Below are positions 1 through 7,162 of a DNA stretch of 18,296 bases, one piece after another (position 1 is the first letter of the stretch; each line of letters begins with the position of its first letter). The DNA comes from an uncultured Eubacteriales bacterium. GTDB taxonomy: Bacteria; Bacillota; Clostridia; Peptostreptococcales; Anaerovoracaceae. The notes below the pieces were generated by a model. That model did not search any database. It saw nothing but the letters and a program-made list of their open reading frames with translations, and was not told where the DNA came from. The position numbers and the translations under genes were made by a program. The stretch lies in assembly GCA_900547295.1 (NCBI GenBank), contig URGK01000054.1, forward strand, positions 1-18,296. The letters run 5' to 3'.

Positions 1-89
1 CTCCTCCACTAATCATCACTGAAGAAGAAATCGTTGAAAACATGAAGATTATGGACAAGGTATTAACTGAAGTTGACAAGTGGATCTAA
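1..89 (+). CDS. Class III PLP aminotransferase, C-terminal end (partial)
   Basis: Only the last 28 codons are in the window; the reading frame begins at base 3 and stops with TAA at 87-89. The peptide starts PPLIITEEEI and ends in a charged helix finishing DKWI. The PPLIITEEEI pattern is the usual C-terminal signature of class III (acetylornithine, ornithine or 4-aminobutyrate type) PLP-dependent aminotransferases, where it packs against the small domain. The catalytic lysine and cofactor site lie outside the window, so the substrate cannot be told. It is the only plus-strand gene here and converges with the aminotransferase at 124-1311. A strong hairpin terminator follows the stop. Family assignment from this short end is fairly good but not certain. 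Confidence 0.72.
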   Translation, partial: PPLIITEEEIVENMKIMDKVLTEVDKWI

Positions 90-102
90 TCGAGAGTAAT
101 TT

Positions 103-133
103 AATAGAGTGGCAATCGCCACTCTATTTTTTT
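103..133 (+). terminator. Rho-independent terminator of the left-edge aminotransferase gene
   Basis: An 11-bp perfect stem (103-113 with 118-128) with loop AATC is followed by a T run at 127-133. It lies 14 bases after the plus-strand stop codon. The right arm contains the TAG stop codon (124-126 on the minus strand) of the converging aminotransferase gene. On the minus strand no good T run follows the stem, so it should work mainly for the plus-strand gene. Confidence 0.88.
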
Positions 134-1311
134 ATCTCTTTGATTATCTCTTTAAATCGAGGTATGGACTTTTTAATGACATCAGGTGAGATGCAGTATG
201 CAAGTCTGACATATCCCGGTCCACCGAAGGAGGAGCCCGGCACAACAACCATCATATGCTCCTTGCATATATTTATAAACTCTGCTTCTTCAACCGGAGT
301 TTTAACCCACAGATAAAATGCTCCGTCAGGCTTGACACATTCATAGCCTGCATCTGTAAGACCATTGTAAAGCAGGTCTCTGTTACGTCCATAAAATTCA
401 ATATCGGCCTGTTCGTCAAGGCATTTTTTAACAGCAAGCTGCACAAGCGAAGGTGCATTTACAAAGCCTGAAATTCTTGTGGCTGTAACAATGCCGTCAA
501 ACAGATCTTTGTAATCATCAGCTTCGTCAGGTATCACCACATACCCTATTCTCTCTCCCGGAAGTGATAAAGACTTGCTGAATGAATATCCTACAATAGT
601 ATTCTTATAATACTTGGTCAGGTAAGGAACTACTATGTCGCTGTCATATACAAGCTCTCTGTAAGGTTCATCTGCTATAAGGTAGATGGAGGTGCCGTAT
701 TCAGCTTCTTTATTCCTTAGTGTATCTGCTATGGCAATTACAGACTCCTCAGTGTAAACAACACCTGTAGGATTGTTAGGGGTATTGACTATAACAGCTT
801 TGGTTCTTGGTGAGAGAGCCTTCTCAAGACCTGCTATGTCAGGCTGGAAGGTCGGAGGATTAGCCGGAACTTCAACAAGAACTCCATCATAGTTTGCAGT
901 ATATGCTCTGTATTCTCCGAAGAAAGGTGCAAATACCACAACCTCATCACCGGGATCCAGCAGAGTTTTAAGTGTCGCATTGATTCCTCCCGCAGCGCCT
1001 ACGGACATAATTATGTTTTTAACTCCAAAAGCCGTACCGAATCTTTTGTTTATTGAGGCCGCTATTGCTGCCCTCACGCTCTCATATCCGCCGTTATTCA
1101 TATATCCATGGACATATACCGGCTCTTCCTCGTTCAAAACGCTTATAACGGCGTTTTTGAAGCTCTCAGGCGGTGGCAGATTGGGATTACCGAGGCTGAA
1201 ATCACATACATTCTCCGCACCGTATTTGTCTGCCATTATTTTACCTTCTTCAAACAGTGCCCTTATCGCTGAGCCGCCTTCTATCTGCGCTTTCATTTTT
1301 TTTGAAATCAT
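124..1311 (-). CDS. PLP-dependent aminotransferase, class I/II (aspartate/aromatic aminotransferase-like)
   Basis: 395 residues, a normal length for fold-type I aminotransferases. Visible motifs are NTPNNPTG (176-183), cofactor-binding ADEPY with Asp214 and Tyr217, the Schiff-base lysine Lys246 in SFSKSLSLPGER, and Arg254 for the phosphate. A VRLAYC segment near the C-terminus probably carries the arginine that holds the substrate carboxylate. The start ATG shares ATGA with the stop of iorB, so the two are translationally coupled. This context suggests it makes the aryl-2-oxoacids (indolepyruvate, phenylpyruvate, hydroxyphenylpyruvate) used by IorAB, or runs the reverse reaction. That substrate is inferred from the operon, not from residues. 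Its stop codon lies inside the converging terminator. Confidence 0.9.
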   Translation of the reverse strand: MISKKMKAQIEGGSAIRALFEEGKIMADKYGAENVCDFSLGNPNLPPPESFKNAVISVLNEEEPVYVHGYMNNGGYESVRAAIAASINKRFGTAFGVKNIIMSVGAAGGINATLKTLLDPGDEVVVFAPFFGEYRAYTANYDGVLVEVPANPPTFQPDIAGLEKALSPRTKAVIVNTPNNPTGVVYTEESVIAIADTLRNKEAEYGTSIYLIADEPYRELVYDSDIVVPYLTKYYKNTIVGYSFSKSLSLPGERIGYVVIPDEADDYKDLFDGIVTATRISGFVNAPSLVQLAVKKCLDEQADIEFYGRNRDLLYNGLTDAGYECVKPDGAFYLWVKTPVEEAEFINICKEHMMVVVPGSSFGGPGYVRLAYCISPDVIKKSIPRFKEIIKEIKK

Positions 1312-1880
1312 AAACTGTACCCTGCTTCAAAAGCTTTAATGTTAAGCTCCTCGAAGCCTTTCTTAACGTTCTTTGTTATAACTTCTTTCCAGTCAATGCC
1401 GCTTACATTCATAGCCTTAACCAGCGCTCCCAGAAGCACAATATTCATTGCCTTGCCGTTGCCCAGTTCACCTGCTATATCCGCAGCCTTAACTGTAAGG
1501 GTATCGCATTTTGATGACAGTTCCTCTATTATTCCCTCCGGATACTTGGCGGCACCCATAAGGATAGGAACTGACGGTATTTCAAAATCATTTATTACCA
1601 TTTTGCCATCAGGTTTAAGATATTCAAGCCATCTCAGCGCTTCCATCTTTTCGAAAGCAACGACAACATCGGCCTGTCCCCTGCCTACTATCGGAGAATA
1701 AACCCTGCTGCCGAATCTTACCTGAGTTGAAACATCTCCGCCTCTCTGGCTCATTCCGTGGATTTCACTCATCTTAACATCATAACCTGCACTCATCAGA
1801 CCCTCTGATAAAATCTTGCTGGCGAGTATGGTTCCCTGACCGCCTACGCCTACAAGTATAATACTTCTAACATCATTCAT
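1308..1880 (-). CDS. iorB: Indolepyruvate:ferredoxin oxidoreductase, beta subunit
   Basis: 190 residues, the normal length for IorB. It is the gamma-type domain of 2-oxoacid:ferredoxin oxidoreductases, with the N-terminal glycine-rich GVGGQGTILASKIL segment, the family pattern SEIHGMSQRGGDVSTQVR, and a C-terminal helix region. Together with IorA it oxidatively decarboxylates aryl-pyruvates to aryl-acetyl-CoA and reduces ferredoxin in the cytoplasm. The ATG (1878-1880) is 3 bases after the iorA stop. Its ribosome site AAGGAGG is formed by the last codons of iorA (Lys-Glu-Val). The 3' end overlaps the next aminotransferase gene by ATGA. The subunit assignment is firm; preference among aryl-pyruvates cannot be read from sequence. 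Confidence 0.94.
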   Translation of the reverse strand: MNDVRSIILVGVGGQGTILASKILSEGLMSAGYDVKMSEIHGMSQRGGDVSTQVRFGSRVYSPIVGRGQADVVVAFEKMEALRWLEYLKPDGKMVINDFEIPSVPILMGAAKYPEGIIEELSSKCDTLTVKAADIAGELGNGKAMNIVLLGALVKAMNVSGIDWKEVITKNVKKGFEELNIKAFEAGYSL

Positions 1881-1883
1881 AGC

Positions 1884-3650
1884 CTACACCTCCTTAATTG
1901 CATCAAACGGGCATACCTGACTGCACACGCTGCAGCCTGTACAGCTTGCCGCATCAATAGTTACAGTTTCGCCTGTATATATTGCAGGGCAGCCTGTTTT
2001 AGCGCACATGCCGCATTTTTTGCATTTGTCCTGATCCACTGCGCATTTCTTAGGAGCAAGGTCGTATTCAGCCTTGTCCTGCGCCGAGAACTTTTTGAGA
2101 ACGCAAGGCCATTTTGTAATTATAACCGTAGGCTCTGTCTTTGCTATAGCCTCATCAAGAGCCTTGTTAACCTCATCAAGCTTAAGAGGATTTACAATGT
2201 ATATATTGTCGTCTTTAACGCCTATAGCCCTGCACAGTGCCGGAATATCAACCTCTGTGGTTTCATCCCCCATAAGCGTATATCCTGTGCCCGGATTCTG
2301 CTGGTGGCCTGTCATACCTGTAATTCTGTTATCTAAGATTACAGACACACTATCAGATTTGTTGTATACGGCGTCTATAAGGCTTGTAATTCCCGAATGG
2401 AAGAAAGTTGAGTCTCCGAGACACGCAACAACCTTGGTATCTGCATGAGCCATTTTGTAGGCCTGCGCTGCTCCGTGACCTGTACTGATGGAGCCTCCCA
2501 TGCAGAAAGTCGTATCTATAGCGTTGAGAGGCGCTGCGGAGCCTAAAGTGTAGCAGCCTATATCTCCTGTTATCATTACGTTCTTTTTCTTTGAAAGAGC
2601 GTAGAAGAAGCCTCTGTGAGGGCAGCCTGCGCAAAGTGTAGGAGGTCTTACAATCGCCTCCATTTCTGTTGACAGGGTTTCTGCCTTGGTGCCAAAGAAT
2701 GATTCTCTGACGATGTCAGGATTAAGCTCACCGTATTTAGGAACCTTGTCCTTGCCTATGCAGTCAATGCCTGCTGCCTTGAGGCTGTTTTCAAGGTAAG
2801 GATCCATTTCCTCTATAACGTATACGGTATCTACCTTTGAGGCAAATTCTCTGACAAGCTCCATAGGCATAGGGAATGTCATTCCCAGCTTCAGATATGA
2901 CACATTGTCACCGAAAACCTCTTTTGCGTACTGATATGAAATACCGCTTGTAACAATACCTATCTTAGTATCATTGTACTCCGCCCTGTTTATATCGCAG
3001 TTGTTTGCGTACTTGCTCATAGCTGCAAGCCTGTCCTCAAGGTCAACTCTTCTAACCTTGGCGTTGGCAGGTGTTGAAACGAATTTTTTGATGTTCTTCT
3101 GATATGGTATGTACGCTGCCTCGTGTCTGTCTGCAAGCTCTACTATGCCCTTGCTGTGACAGACTCTTGTTGTCATATGCAGAAGTACGGGTATATCGAA
3201 TTTCTCTGACAGCTCAAGACCAAGCTTTGTAAATTCCTTGGCTTCCTGACTGTCTGACGGATTGAGCATCAGAAGTCTGGCTGCCGCCGCATAGTTTCTG
3301 TTATCCTGCTCGTTCTGTGAGCTGTGCATTCCCGGATCGTCGGCGGATACTATCACCATACCGCCTGTTACTCCTGTGTATGCGAATGTGAATATAGGGT
3401 CTGCGGCCACGTTAACTCCAACGTGCTTCATAGCTGCAAGAGATCTGACTCCTGCAACGGAAGCCCCTATTGCAGCCTCTACGGCAACTTTCTCGTTTGG
3501 AGCCCACTCCGAATATATATCCTGTTTATACTGAGGCATATTCTCAAGTATTTCTGTGCTGGGTGTTCCAGGATAAGCTGAAGCAAATACAAGGCCGCCT
3601 TCCCATGCGCCTCTTGCAACCGCTTCGTTTCCTGTCATAATTGCTTTCAT
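1884..3650 (-). CDS. iorA: Indolepyruvate:ferredoxin oxidoreductase, alpha subunit
   Basis: 588 residues, as expected for IorA. The N-terminal half is the pyrimidine-binding domain (GNEAVARGAWEGG, then AYPGTPSTEI). The TPP-binding half contains CAGCPHRGFF, GDIGCYTLG and the GDSTFFHSG to LDNRITGMTGHQQNPG region. The C-terminus carries a two-cluster ferredoxin domain: Cys543, 546, 549 and 554, spaced C-x2-C-x2-C-x4-C, then Cys570, 573, 576 and 580-Pro. The shorter last cysteine spacing of the first motif is typical of IorA. The enzyme converts aryl-pyruvates and CoA to aryl-acyl-CoA, CO2 and reduced ferredoxin. The ATG is preceded by GGAGGG. It heads the operon iorA-iorB-aminotransferase, read from a promoter lodged in the lexA terminator. 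Confidence 0.95.
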   Translation of the reverse strand: MKAIMTGNEAVARGAWEGGLVFASAYPGTPSTEILENMPQYKQDIYSEWAPNEKVAVEAAIGASVAGVRSLAAMKHVGVNVAADPIFTFAYTGVTGGMVIVSADDPGMHSSQNEQDNRNYAAAARLLMLNPSDSQEAKEFTKLGLELSEKFDIPVLLHMTTRVCHSKGIVELADRHEAAYIPYQKNIKKFVSTPANAKVRRVDLEDRLAAMSKYANNCDINRAEYNDTKIGIVTSGISYQYAKEVFGDNVSYLKLGMTFPMPMELVREFASKVDTVYVIEEMDPYLENSLKAAGIDCIGKDKVPKYGELNPDIVRESFFGTKAETLSTEMEAIVRPPTLCAGCPHRGFFYALSKKKNVMITGDIGCYTLGSAAPLNAIDTTFCMGGSISTGHGAAQAYKMAHADTKVVACLGDSTFFHSGITSLIDAVYNKSDSVSVILDNRITGMTGHQQNPGTGYTLMGDETTEVDIPALCRAIGVKDDNIYIVNPLKLDEVNKALDEAIAKTEPTVIITKWPCVLKKFSAQDKAEYDLAPKKCAVDQDKCKKCGMCAKTGCPAIYTGETVTIDAASCTGCSVCSQVCPFDAIKEV

Positions 3651-3681
3651 TGTAATCCCTCCAGTCCTTGTTTTACAACTA

Positions 3682-3710
3682 ATTATATACTAAAAAAGGC
3701 CTTCTGACAA
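3682..3710 (-). promoter_or_regulatory. iorA promoter, -35 box within the lexA terminator
   Basis: On the minus strand TTGTCA (3705-3710, five of six to TTGACA) and a perfect TATAAT (3682-3687) are separated by 17 bases. The start point should fall near 3675, giving a leader of about 25 bases that contains GGAGGG. The -35 box covers the loop and one closing base on each side of the lexA terminator hairpin. This is a consensus match, not an experimental start site. Confidence 0.78.
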
Positions 3711-3718
3711 GAAGGCCT
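3692..3718 (-). terminator. Rho-independent terminator of lexA
   Basis: A 9-bp perfect stem (3697-3705 with 3710-3718) with a four-base loop is followed on the minus strand by six T residues (3692-3697). It lies 14 bases after the lexA stop codon. The promoter of iorA is built into the same bases. Confidence 0.88.
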
Positions 3719-3731
3719 GAAACTGCTGTCC

Positions 3732-4361
3732 TTAAAAGTATCTGAATACACCTTTAACCTTGCCCAGTATTGTAACATCGTTTACAATAATAGGGCTCAT
3801 TGAAGGGTTCTCAGGCTGCAGCCTGATGTGATCTCCCTCGTTGTAGAAAGTTTTCACTGTAGCTTCGCTTTCAAAGCCGTCAATCATGGCAACAACTATA
3901 TCTCCGTTTTTGACATCGTGGTTCTCCTCAACCAGTATATAGTCGCCGTCAAATATTCCTGCCTCAATCATACTGTCACCTCTGACAGTAAGCATAAAGT
4001 TGGTGCCCTTGCCCATAAATCTGGCAGGAAGCGGGAATGTATCCTCCACATTCTCCTCTGCAAGAATAGGTGTGCCTGCAGCTACTCTGCCTACCATAGG
4101 AATATCAACTATGTCGGTTCTCTCTGCATACTGACTCTTCTCCTTAGGGTCTGCAACAACCATAAGAGCTCTCGGTTTTGAAGGATCCTTAATCAGAAAC
4201 CCCTGTCTGACAAGGCTCTCAATGTCCTTGTGTACTGTAGAGGTGGATTTAATCTCAAGGTTGTCACAAATCTCACGTACAGTCGGCGGATAGCCTTTGG
4301 TACGGATCTGAGTCTTCATATATTCAAGAATCTTCTGTTCGCGTTCTTTGATGTTTGCCAT
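3732..4361 (-). CDS. lexA: LexA repressor, SOS response regulator
   Basis: 209 residues, the normal LexA length. The N-terminal winged helix-turn-helix (about residues 5-65) includes the recognition region REICDNLEIKSTSTVHKDI. The self-cleavage site is Ala95-Gly96 in GRVAAGTPIL. The S24 peptidase dyad is Ser130 (RGDSMIEAGI) and Lys170 (ATVKTFY). LexA represses DNA repair genes and cleaves itself when stimulated by RecA on single-stranded DNA. The ATG has GGAGGG a few bases upstream. It is transcribed from its own promoter, which overlaps a LexA box at 4417-4428, so it should be autoregulated. A strong terminator separates it from iorA. No imuB, dinB or similar SOS gene is adjacent. Confidence 0.97.
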   Translation of the reverse strand: MANIKEREQKILEYMKTQIRTKGYPPTVREICDNLEIKSTSTVHKDIESLVRQGFLIKDPSKPRALMVVADPKEKSQYAERTDIVDIPMVGRVAAGTPILAEENVEDTFPLPARFMGKGTNFMLTVRGDSMIEAGIFDGDYILVEENHDVKNGDIVVAMIDGFESEATVKTFYNEGDHIRLQPENPSMSPIIVNDVTILGKVKGVFRYF

Positions 4362-4390
4362 TGTTCACCCTCCTTACTGATGTTAGATAT

Positions 4391-4421
4391 ATATTATCAC
4401 ATAACACCGGCAAAGTAAACA
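4391..4421 (-). promoter_or_regulatory. Predicted lexA promoter
   Basis: On the minus strand a GATAAT (4393-4398) is preceded by TGT, giving an extended -10 element. TGTTTA (4416-4421), 17 bases further upstream, is a poor -35. An alternative is TAATAT (4391-4396) with TTTACT (4414-4419), also 17 bases apart. Either -35 lies over the LexA box. Confidence 0.6.
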
Positions 4422-4428
4422 GATGTTC
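4417..4428 (-). promoter_or_regulatory. LexA box (SOS operator)
   Basis: The minus strand reads GAACATCTGTTT, fitting the Gram-positive core GAAC-N4-GTTY. It lies over the predicted -35 region of lexA, where bound LexA would block RNA polymerase. A second GTTC half-site abuts it (GTTCTGAAC on the minus strand, 4426-4434). The call is a motif match in the right place. Confidence 0.68.
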
Positions 4429-4441
4429 AGAACTTTTTAAT

Positions 4442-5638
4442 TTATTTGTTTACAAGAAGTTTTTTGATGCCCTGTTCAAGTCCCGACAGCGTAAGTGGGA
4501 ACATCGGGAATACCTCTCCTATCTGAGCAAGGGTCGTGCGTCCGTAAACATATTCCCAGTCTCCCTTTGGAACAGGATTAAGCCATATCTGTTTTTTGTA
4601 TCTTCTCTTGAATTTGTTGAGCCATACTATGCCCGGCTCATCATTGTAAAGACCTATTACTGAATTGCCGCCCTTTCTTGACAGTTCGGACGGTGCCATA
4701 CACGCATCTCCGACGAATATAACCTTGTAGTCACTGTCAAGATTTCGCAGTACCCAGTCGGTGTCAACCCATTCGTTTCTCTTGCACTTAGGGGTTGTAT
4801 ACAGCTGATCGTATATGCAGTTGTGGAAATAATATACCTTGAGATCCTTGAAATGATTTGCCTTTCTTATTGCCTGGAACAGCTTGTTGCACAGTCTGCT
4901 GTACATAAGCATTGATCCGTCGGAGTCAATAAGCAGCAGCACCTTTACGGTGTTTTTTCTCGGTCTTTCAAATACCAGCTTGAGTCTGCCCGCATTGTCT
5001 GAGGTTTCATCAATAGTCGCATCTATATCAAGCTCTGTCTTAGGCGCATCGATTTTTGATGAATACTGACGCAGCTTTCTGAATGCCATCTGGAACTGAC
5101 GTATATCTAAAATAGTGTCATCTCTGAAGTCAGAGAAGTGTCTGTCGCCTGCAATCTGAACTGCGTTTTTGTGTCTGCTCTCTCCGCCGGTTCTAATACC
5201 TCTTTCGTGATATCCGCTGTTACCCATAGTGGACGTACCGCCTGTACCTATCCAGTAGTTACCGCCGTCGTGTCTTTCTTTCTGCTCCTCGATACGCTCG
5301 TGGAATATTCTTACGAGCTCATCAAAGTCACGGAGGAAGTCATCAAGCATAGTCTTGTCATTGATATCCTTGACCTTGACATCCTCGCTGAGCCACTTCC
5401 AGAATTCCTCCGGCAGATCCTCCTGCGCAGCCACGTCTTTGAAATATTCTGCAAAGACCATATCAAATTTATCGTATTCTGTTTCGGATTTAATCAGAAC
5501 ACTTCTGCACAGCTGATAGAATTTCATAAGCGAGCCCTGCGCAAGACCCTTGTCCAGAGCCTCAATCAGCAGCATCCATTCGTTTATGGTAACATCGACA
5601 CCTCTTGCCCTTAACAGGTAAAAAAAGTCTAAAAACAC
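4442..5638 (-). CDS. VWA domain-containing CoxE-like protein
   Basis: 398 residues. The N-terminus MFLDFFYLLRARG is typical of the CoxE-like VWA family that accompanies MoxR ATPases. A charged linker (about 110-170) is rich in Gly, Ser and His. The von Willebrand factor A domain begins near residue 225 (VKVLLLIDSDGSML). Its metal-site motif is DSDGS, so the second position of the usual DxSxS has Asp instead of Ser. There is no signal peptide or membrane segment, so it should act in the cytoplasm. The start is GTG, right after the stop of the MoxR gene, with AGAGG about seven bases upstream. Such pairs mature or remodel protein complexes; CoxE itself is linked to CO dehydrogenase, but no such enzyme gene is nearby. 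The client is unknown. Confidence 0.85.
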   Translation of the reverse strand: MFLDFFYLLRARGVDVTINEWMLLIEALDKGLAQGSLMKFYQLCRSVLIKSETEYDKFDMVFAEYFKDVAAQEDLPEEFWKWLSEDVKVKDINDKTMLDDFLRDFDELVRIFHERIEEQKERHDGGNYWIGTGGTSTMGNSGYHERGIRTGGESRHKNAVQIAGDRHFSDFRDDTILDIRQFQMAFRKLRQYSSKIDAPKTELDIDATIDETSDNAGRLKLVFERPRKNTVKVLLLIDSDGSMLMYSRLCNKLFQAIRKANHFKDLKVYYFHNCIYDQLYTTPKCKRNEWVDTDWVLRNLDSDYKVIFVGDACMAPSELSRKGGNSVIGLYNDEPGIVWLNKFKRRYKKQIWLNPVPKGDWEYVYGRTTLAQIGEVFPMFPLTLSGLEQGIKKLLVNK

Positions 5639-5639
5639 A

Positions 5640-6473
5640 TTACCACCTCTTTAATGAATAACCTTTCTCTTTGATTTCACGCATTACTTCTATATCTTCG
5701 TTTTTCTTGAGAAGCACGCCTACATACGGAATTTCATCTACTATCTTCTTGATGTCAACTCCGCTTATAATCAGGGCCTGTATCCAGTCTAACAGCTCTG
5801 ATGTTGACGGTTTTTTCTGAAGCTCGTTCATATCTCTTAATGAGTAGAAAGCTTCCATTGCCTGCTCAACAAGCTTCTTGTCTATATCGCCGTAGTGAGC
5901 GTGAACGATTTCTGTCATCTTGTCCTTGTCCGGGAATTCGATATAGTGGAATATGCATCTTCTTAAAAACGCATCAGGAAGTTCTTTCTCTGCATTTGAT
6001 GTGATAATAACTATAGGTCTTGTCTTTGTCTTGATTGTTTCTTTTGTTTCGTTGATGTAGAATTCCATCTTGTCAAGCTCCCAGAGCAGGTCGTTAGGGA
6101 ATTCAAGGTCAGCCTTGTCGATTTCGTCTATCAGAAGTACACACTGTTTTTCTGATGTGAAAGCTTCGCCCAGCTTGCCTAATCTGATGTACTGCTTGAT
6201 ATCTCCTACATTACCCTCGCCAAACTGGCTGTCGTAAAGTCTCTGTACTGTGTCATACAGATACAGACCGTCCTGAGCCTTGGTTGTTGACTTGATGCTC
6301 CAGATAATAAGCTCCATACCAAGTGACTCTGCTATTGCTTCTGCAAGCATTGTTTTGCCTGTACCCGGCTCTCCCTTGATAAGCAAAGGCTTCTGCAGTG
6401 CCATTGCAACGTTTACTGAATTTAAAAGTTCTTCTCCAGCTATATATTTGCTGCTTCCCTCAAATTTGTTCAT
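5640..6473 (-). CDS. MoxR-family AAA+ ATPase
   Basis: 277 residues from the ATG at 6471-6473. An ATG 18 bases further upstream is in frame, but it has no ribosome site, and the AGGAGG lies between the two. The AAA+ core shows Walker A GEPGTGKT, Walker B VLLIDEIDKAD, sensor 1 ITSNAEKELPDAFLRRC with an arginine finger pair, and a C-terminal lid ending near SELLDWIQALI. This is the compact MoxR type used as a chaperone-like ATPase. It is followed almost without gap by the VWA gene, and the two surely work together: ATP hydrolysis drives remodelling of a client chosen by the VWA protein. No client gene is evident in the unit. The 5' leader holds an inverted repeat. Confidence 0.9.
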   Translation of the reverse strand: MNKFEGSSKYIAGEELLNSVNVAMALQKPLLIKGEPGTGKTMLAEAIAESLGMELIIWSIKSTTKAQDGLYLYDTVQRLYDSQFGEGNVGDIKQYIRLGKLGEAFTSEKQCVLLIDEIDKADLEFPNDLLWELDKMEFYINETKETIKTKTRPIVIITSNAEKELPDAFLRRCIFHYIEFPDKDKMTEIVHAHYGDIDKKLVEQAMEAFYSLRDMNELQKKPSTSELLDWIQALIISGVDIKKIVDEIPYVGVLLKKNEDIEVMREIKEKGYSLKRW

Positions 6474-6477
6474 ATGT

Positions 6478-6483
6478 CCTCCT
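6478..6483 (-). promoter_or_regulatory. Ribosome binding site fixing the MoxR start
   Basis: AGGAGG on the minus strand stands 4 bases before the ATG at 6473. It lies downstream of the alternative ATG at 6491, which has no such site. This favours the shorter protein. Confidence 0.75.
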
Positions 6484-6496
6484 AAAATCATATCTG

Positions 6497-6529
6497 AAGT
6501 GCTGCTTATCGTATGTCAGATCAGCACTT
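6497..6529. repeat. Inverted repeat in the MoxR leader
   Basis: AAGTGCTG (6497-6504) and CAGCACTT (6522-6529) form an 8-bp perfect inverted repeat with a 17-base loop. It sits between the predicted promoter and the ribosome site of the MoxR gene. No T run follows on the minus strand, so it does not look like a terminator. It could be a leader hairpin or an operator. Confidence 0.4.
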
Positions 6530-6586
6530 AAAAATCACTAATGCACTATTAATCTGTTGAATATATATTTGCACACTAATCTGTAT

Positions 6587-6595
6587 AGTATACCA
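6587..6595 (-). promoter_or_regulatory. Predicted extended -10 promoter of the MoxR-VWA pair
   Basis: TGG followed by TATACT on the minus strand (6587-6592) makes an extended -10 element. I see no good -35 at 16-18 bases. The leader would be about 105 bases long. Confidence 0.4.
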
Positions 6596-6637
6596 CATTA
6601 TCAAAGAAAACACCACAGCTTTCAGTAAAGTAATCGT

Positions 6638-7060
6638 CTACATTACATTCAGCGCACGCTCTCTCAGTATGCGTTCTTCTTCATTTTCAGGTTCGTCAAG
6701 CACTATACCGTGCGCTCTTTTTTTCTTGGTATCAGGTTCCACGCATACGAAAGTAATGAAGCCTTCAACATTCTGTCCCTCATCTATTTCACAGCAGGCT
6801 TTAACATGTACCATCATGCTTGTTGTCCCGGCCTTTACTATACGTCCGTATATAGTCAGAATATCACCTTTCTGTACCGGTTTTTTGAATGTGAAGCCGT
6901 GAACGTTGACACACAGAATATCCTGAGGTCTGCCGTGCTCTGCAGCGGCTGTAACAAATCCTGCCTCTACAAGCCACTCTGCGGTTCTGCCTGCAAACAG
7001 TGTACCGTGGTGGTTAAGATCCTCTGATTTAATTAAATGTGAAATCTTGAATTCTTTCAT
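6638..7060 (-). CDS. Hotdog-fold acyl-CoA thioesterase family protein
   Basis: 140 residues, one hotdog domain. The N-terminal NHHGTLFAGRTAEWLVEAG (16-34) matches the family loop and long central helix. The following segments VNVHGFTFKKPVQKGD and YGRIVKAGTTSMMV are the usual beta strands of acyl-CoA thioesterases. Members hydrolyse acyl-CoA to free acid and CoA in the cytoplasm. At the place where many acyl-CoA hydrolases have the catalytic Asp in the helix (WMDEA), this protein has Val31 followed by Glu32. Activity or substrate may therefore differ from the standard enzymes. The ATG has AAAAGGAGG upstream. It is a single-gene unit with its own promoter. The fold is confident; the reaction is less so. 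Confidence 0.82.
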   Translation of the reverse strand: MKEFKISHLIKSEDLNHHGTLFAGRTAEWLVEAGFVTAAAEHGRPQDILCVNVHGFTFKKPVQKGDILTIYGRIVKAGTTSMMVHVKACCEIDEGQNVEGFITFVCVEPDTKKKRAHGIVLDEPENEEERILRERALNVM

Positions 7061-7162
7061 TTGTGAGCCTCCTTTTAATTCATATATATTTATTTGATTT
7101 TAAACATCATTTGTTAAGAAATTTTAGTGCATTTCTACCCATAATTCAATGAGAAATTGATA

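Noticed and set aside
980..1701. Plus-strand open frames of about 120 codons opposite iorB and the aminotransferase
   Set aside because: They mirror clear conserved genes and have low-complexity compositions typical of antisense shadows.
6600..6637. Terminator of the hotdog gene
   Set aside because: Only a 5-bp stem (GTAAT/ATTAC) with a short T run is present, too weak to call.
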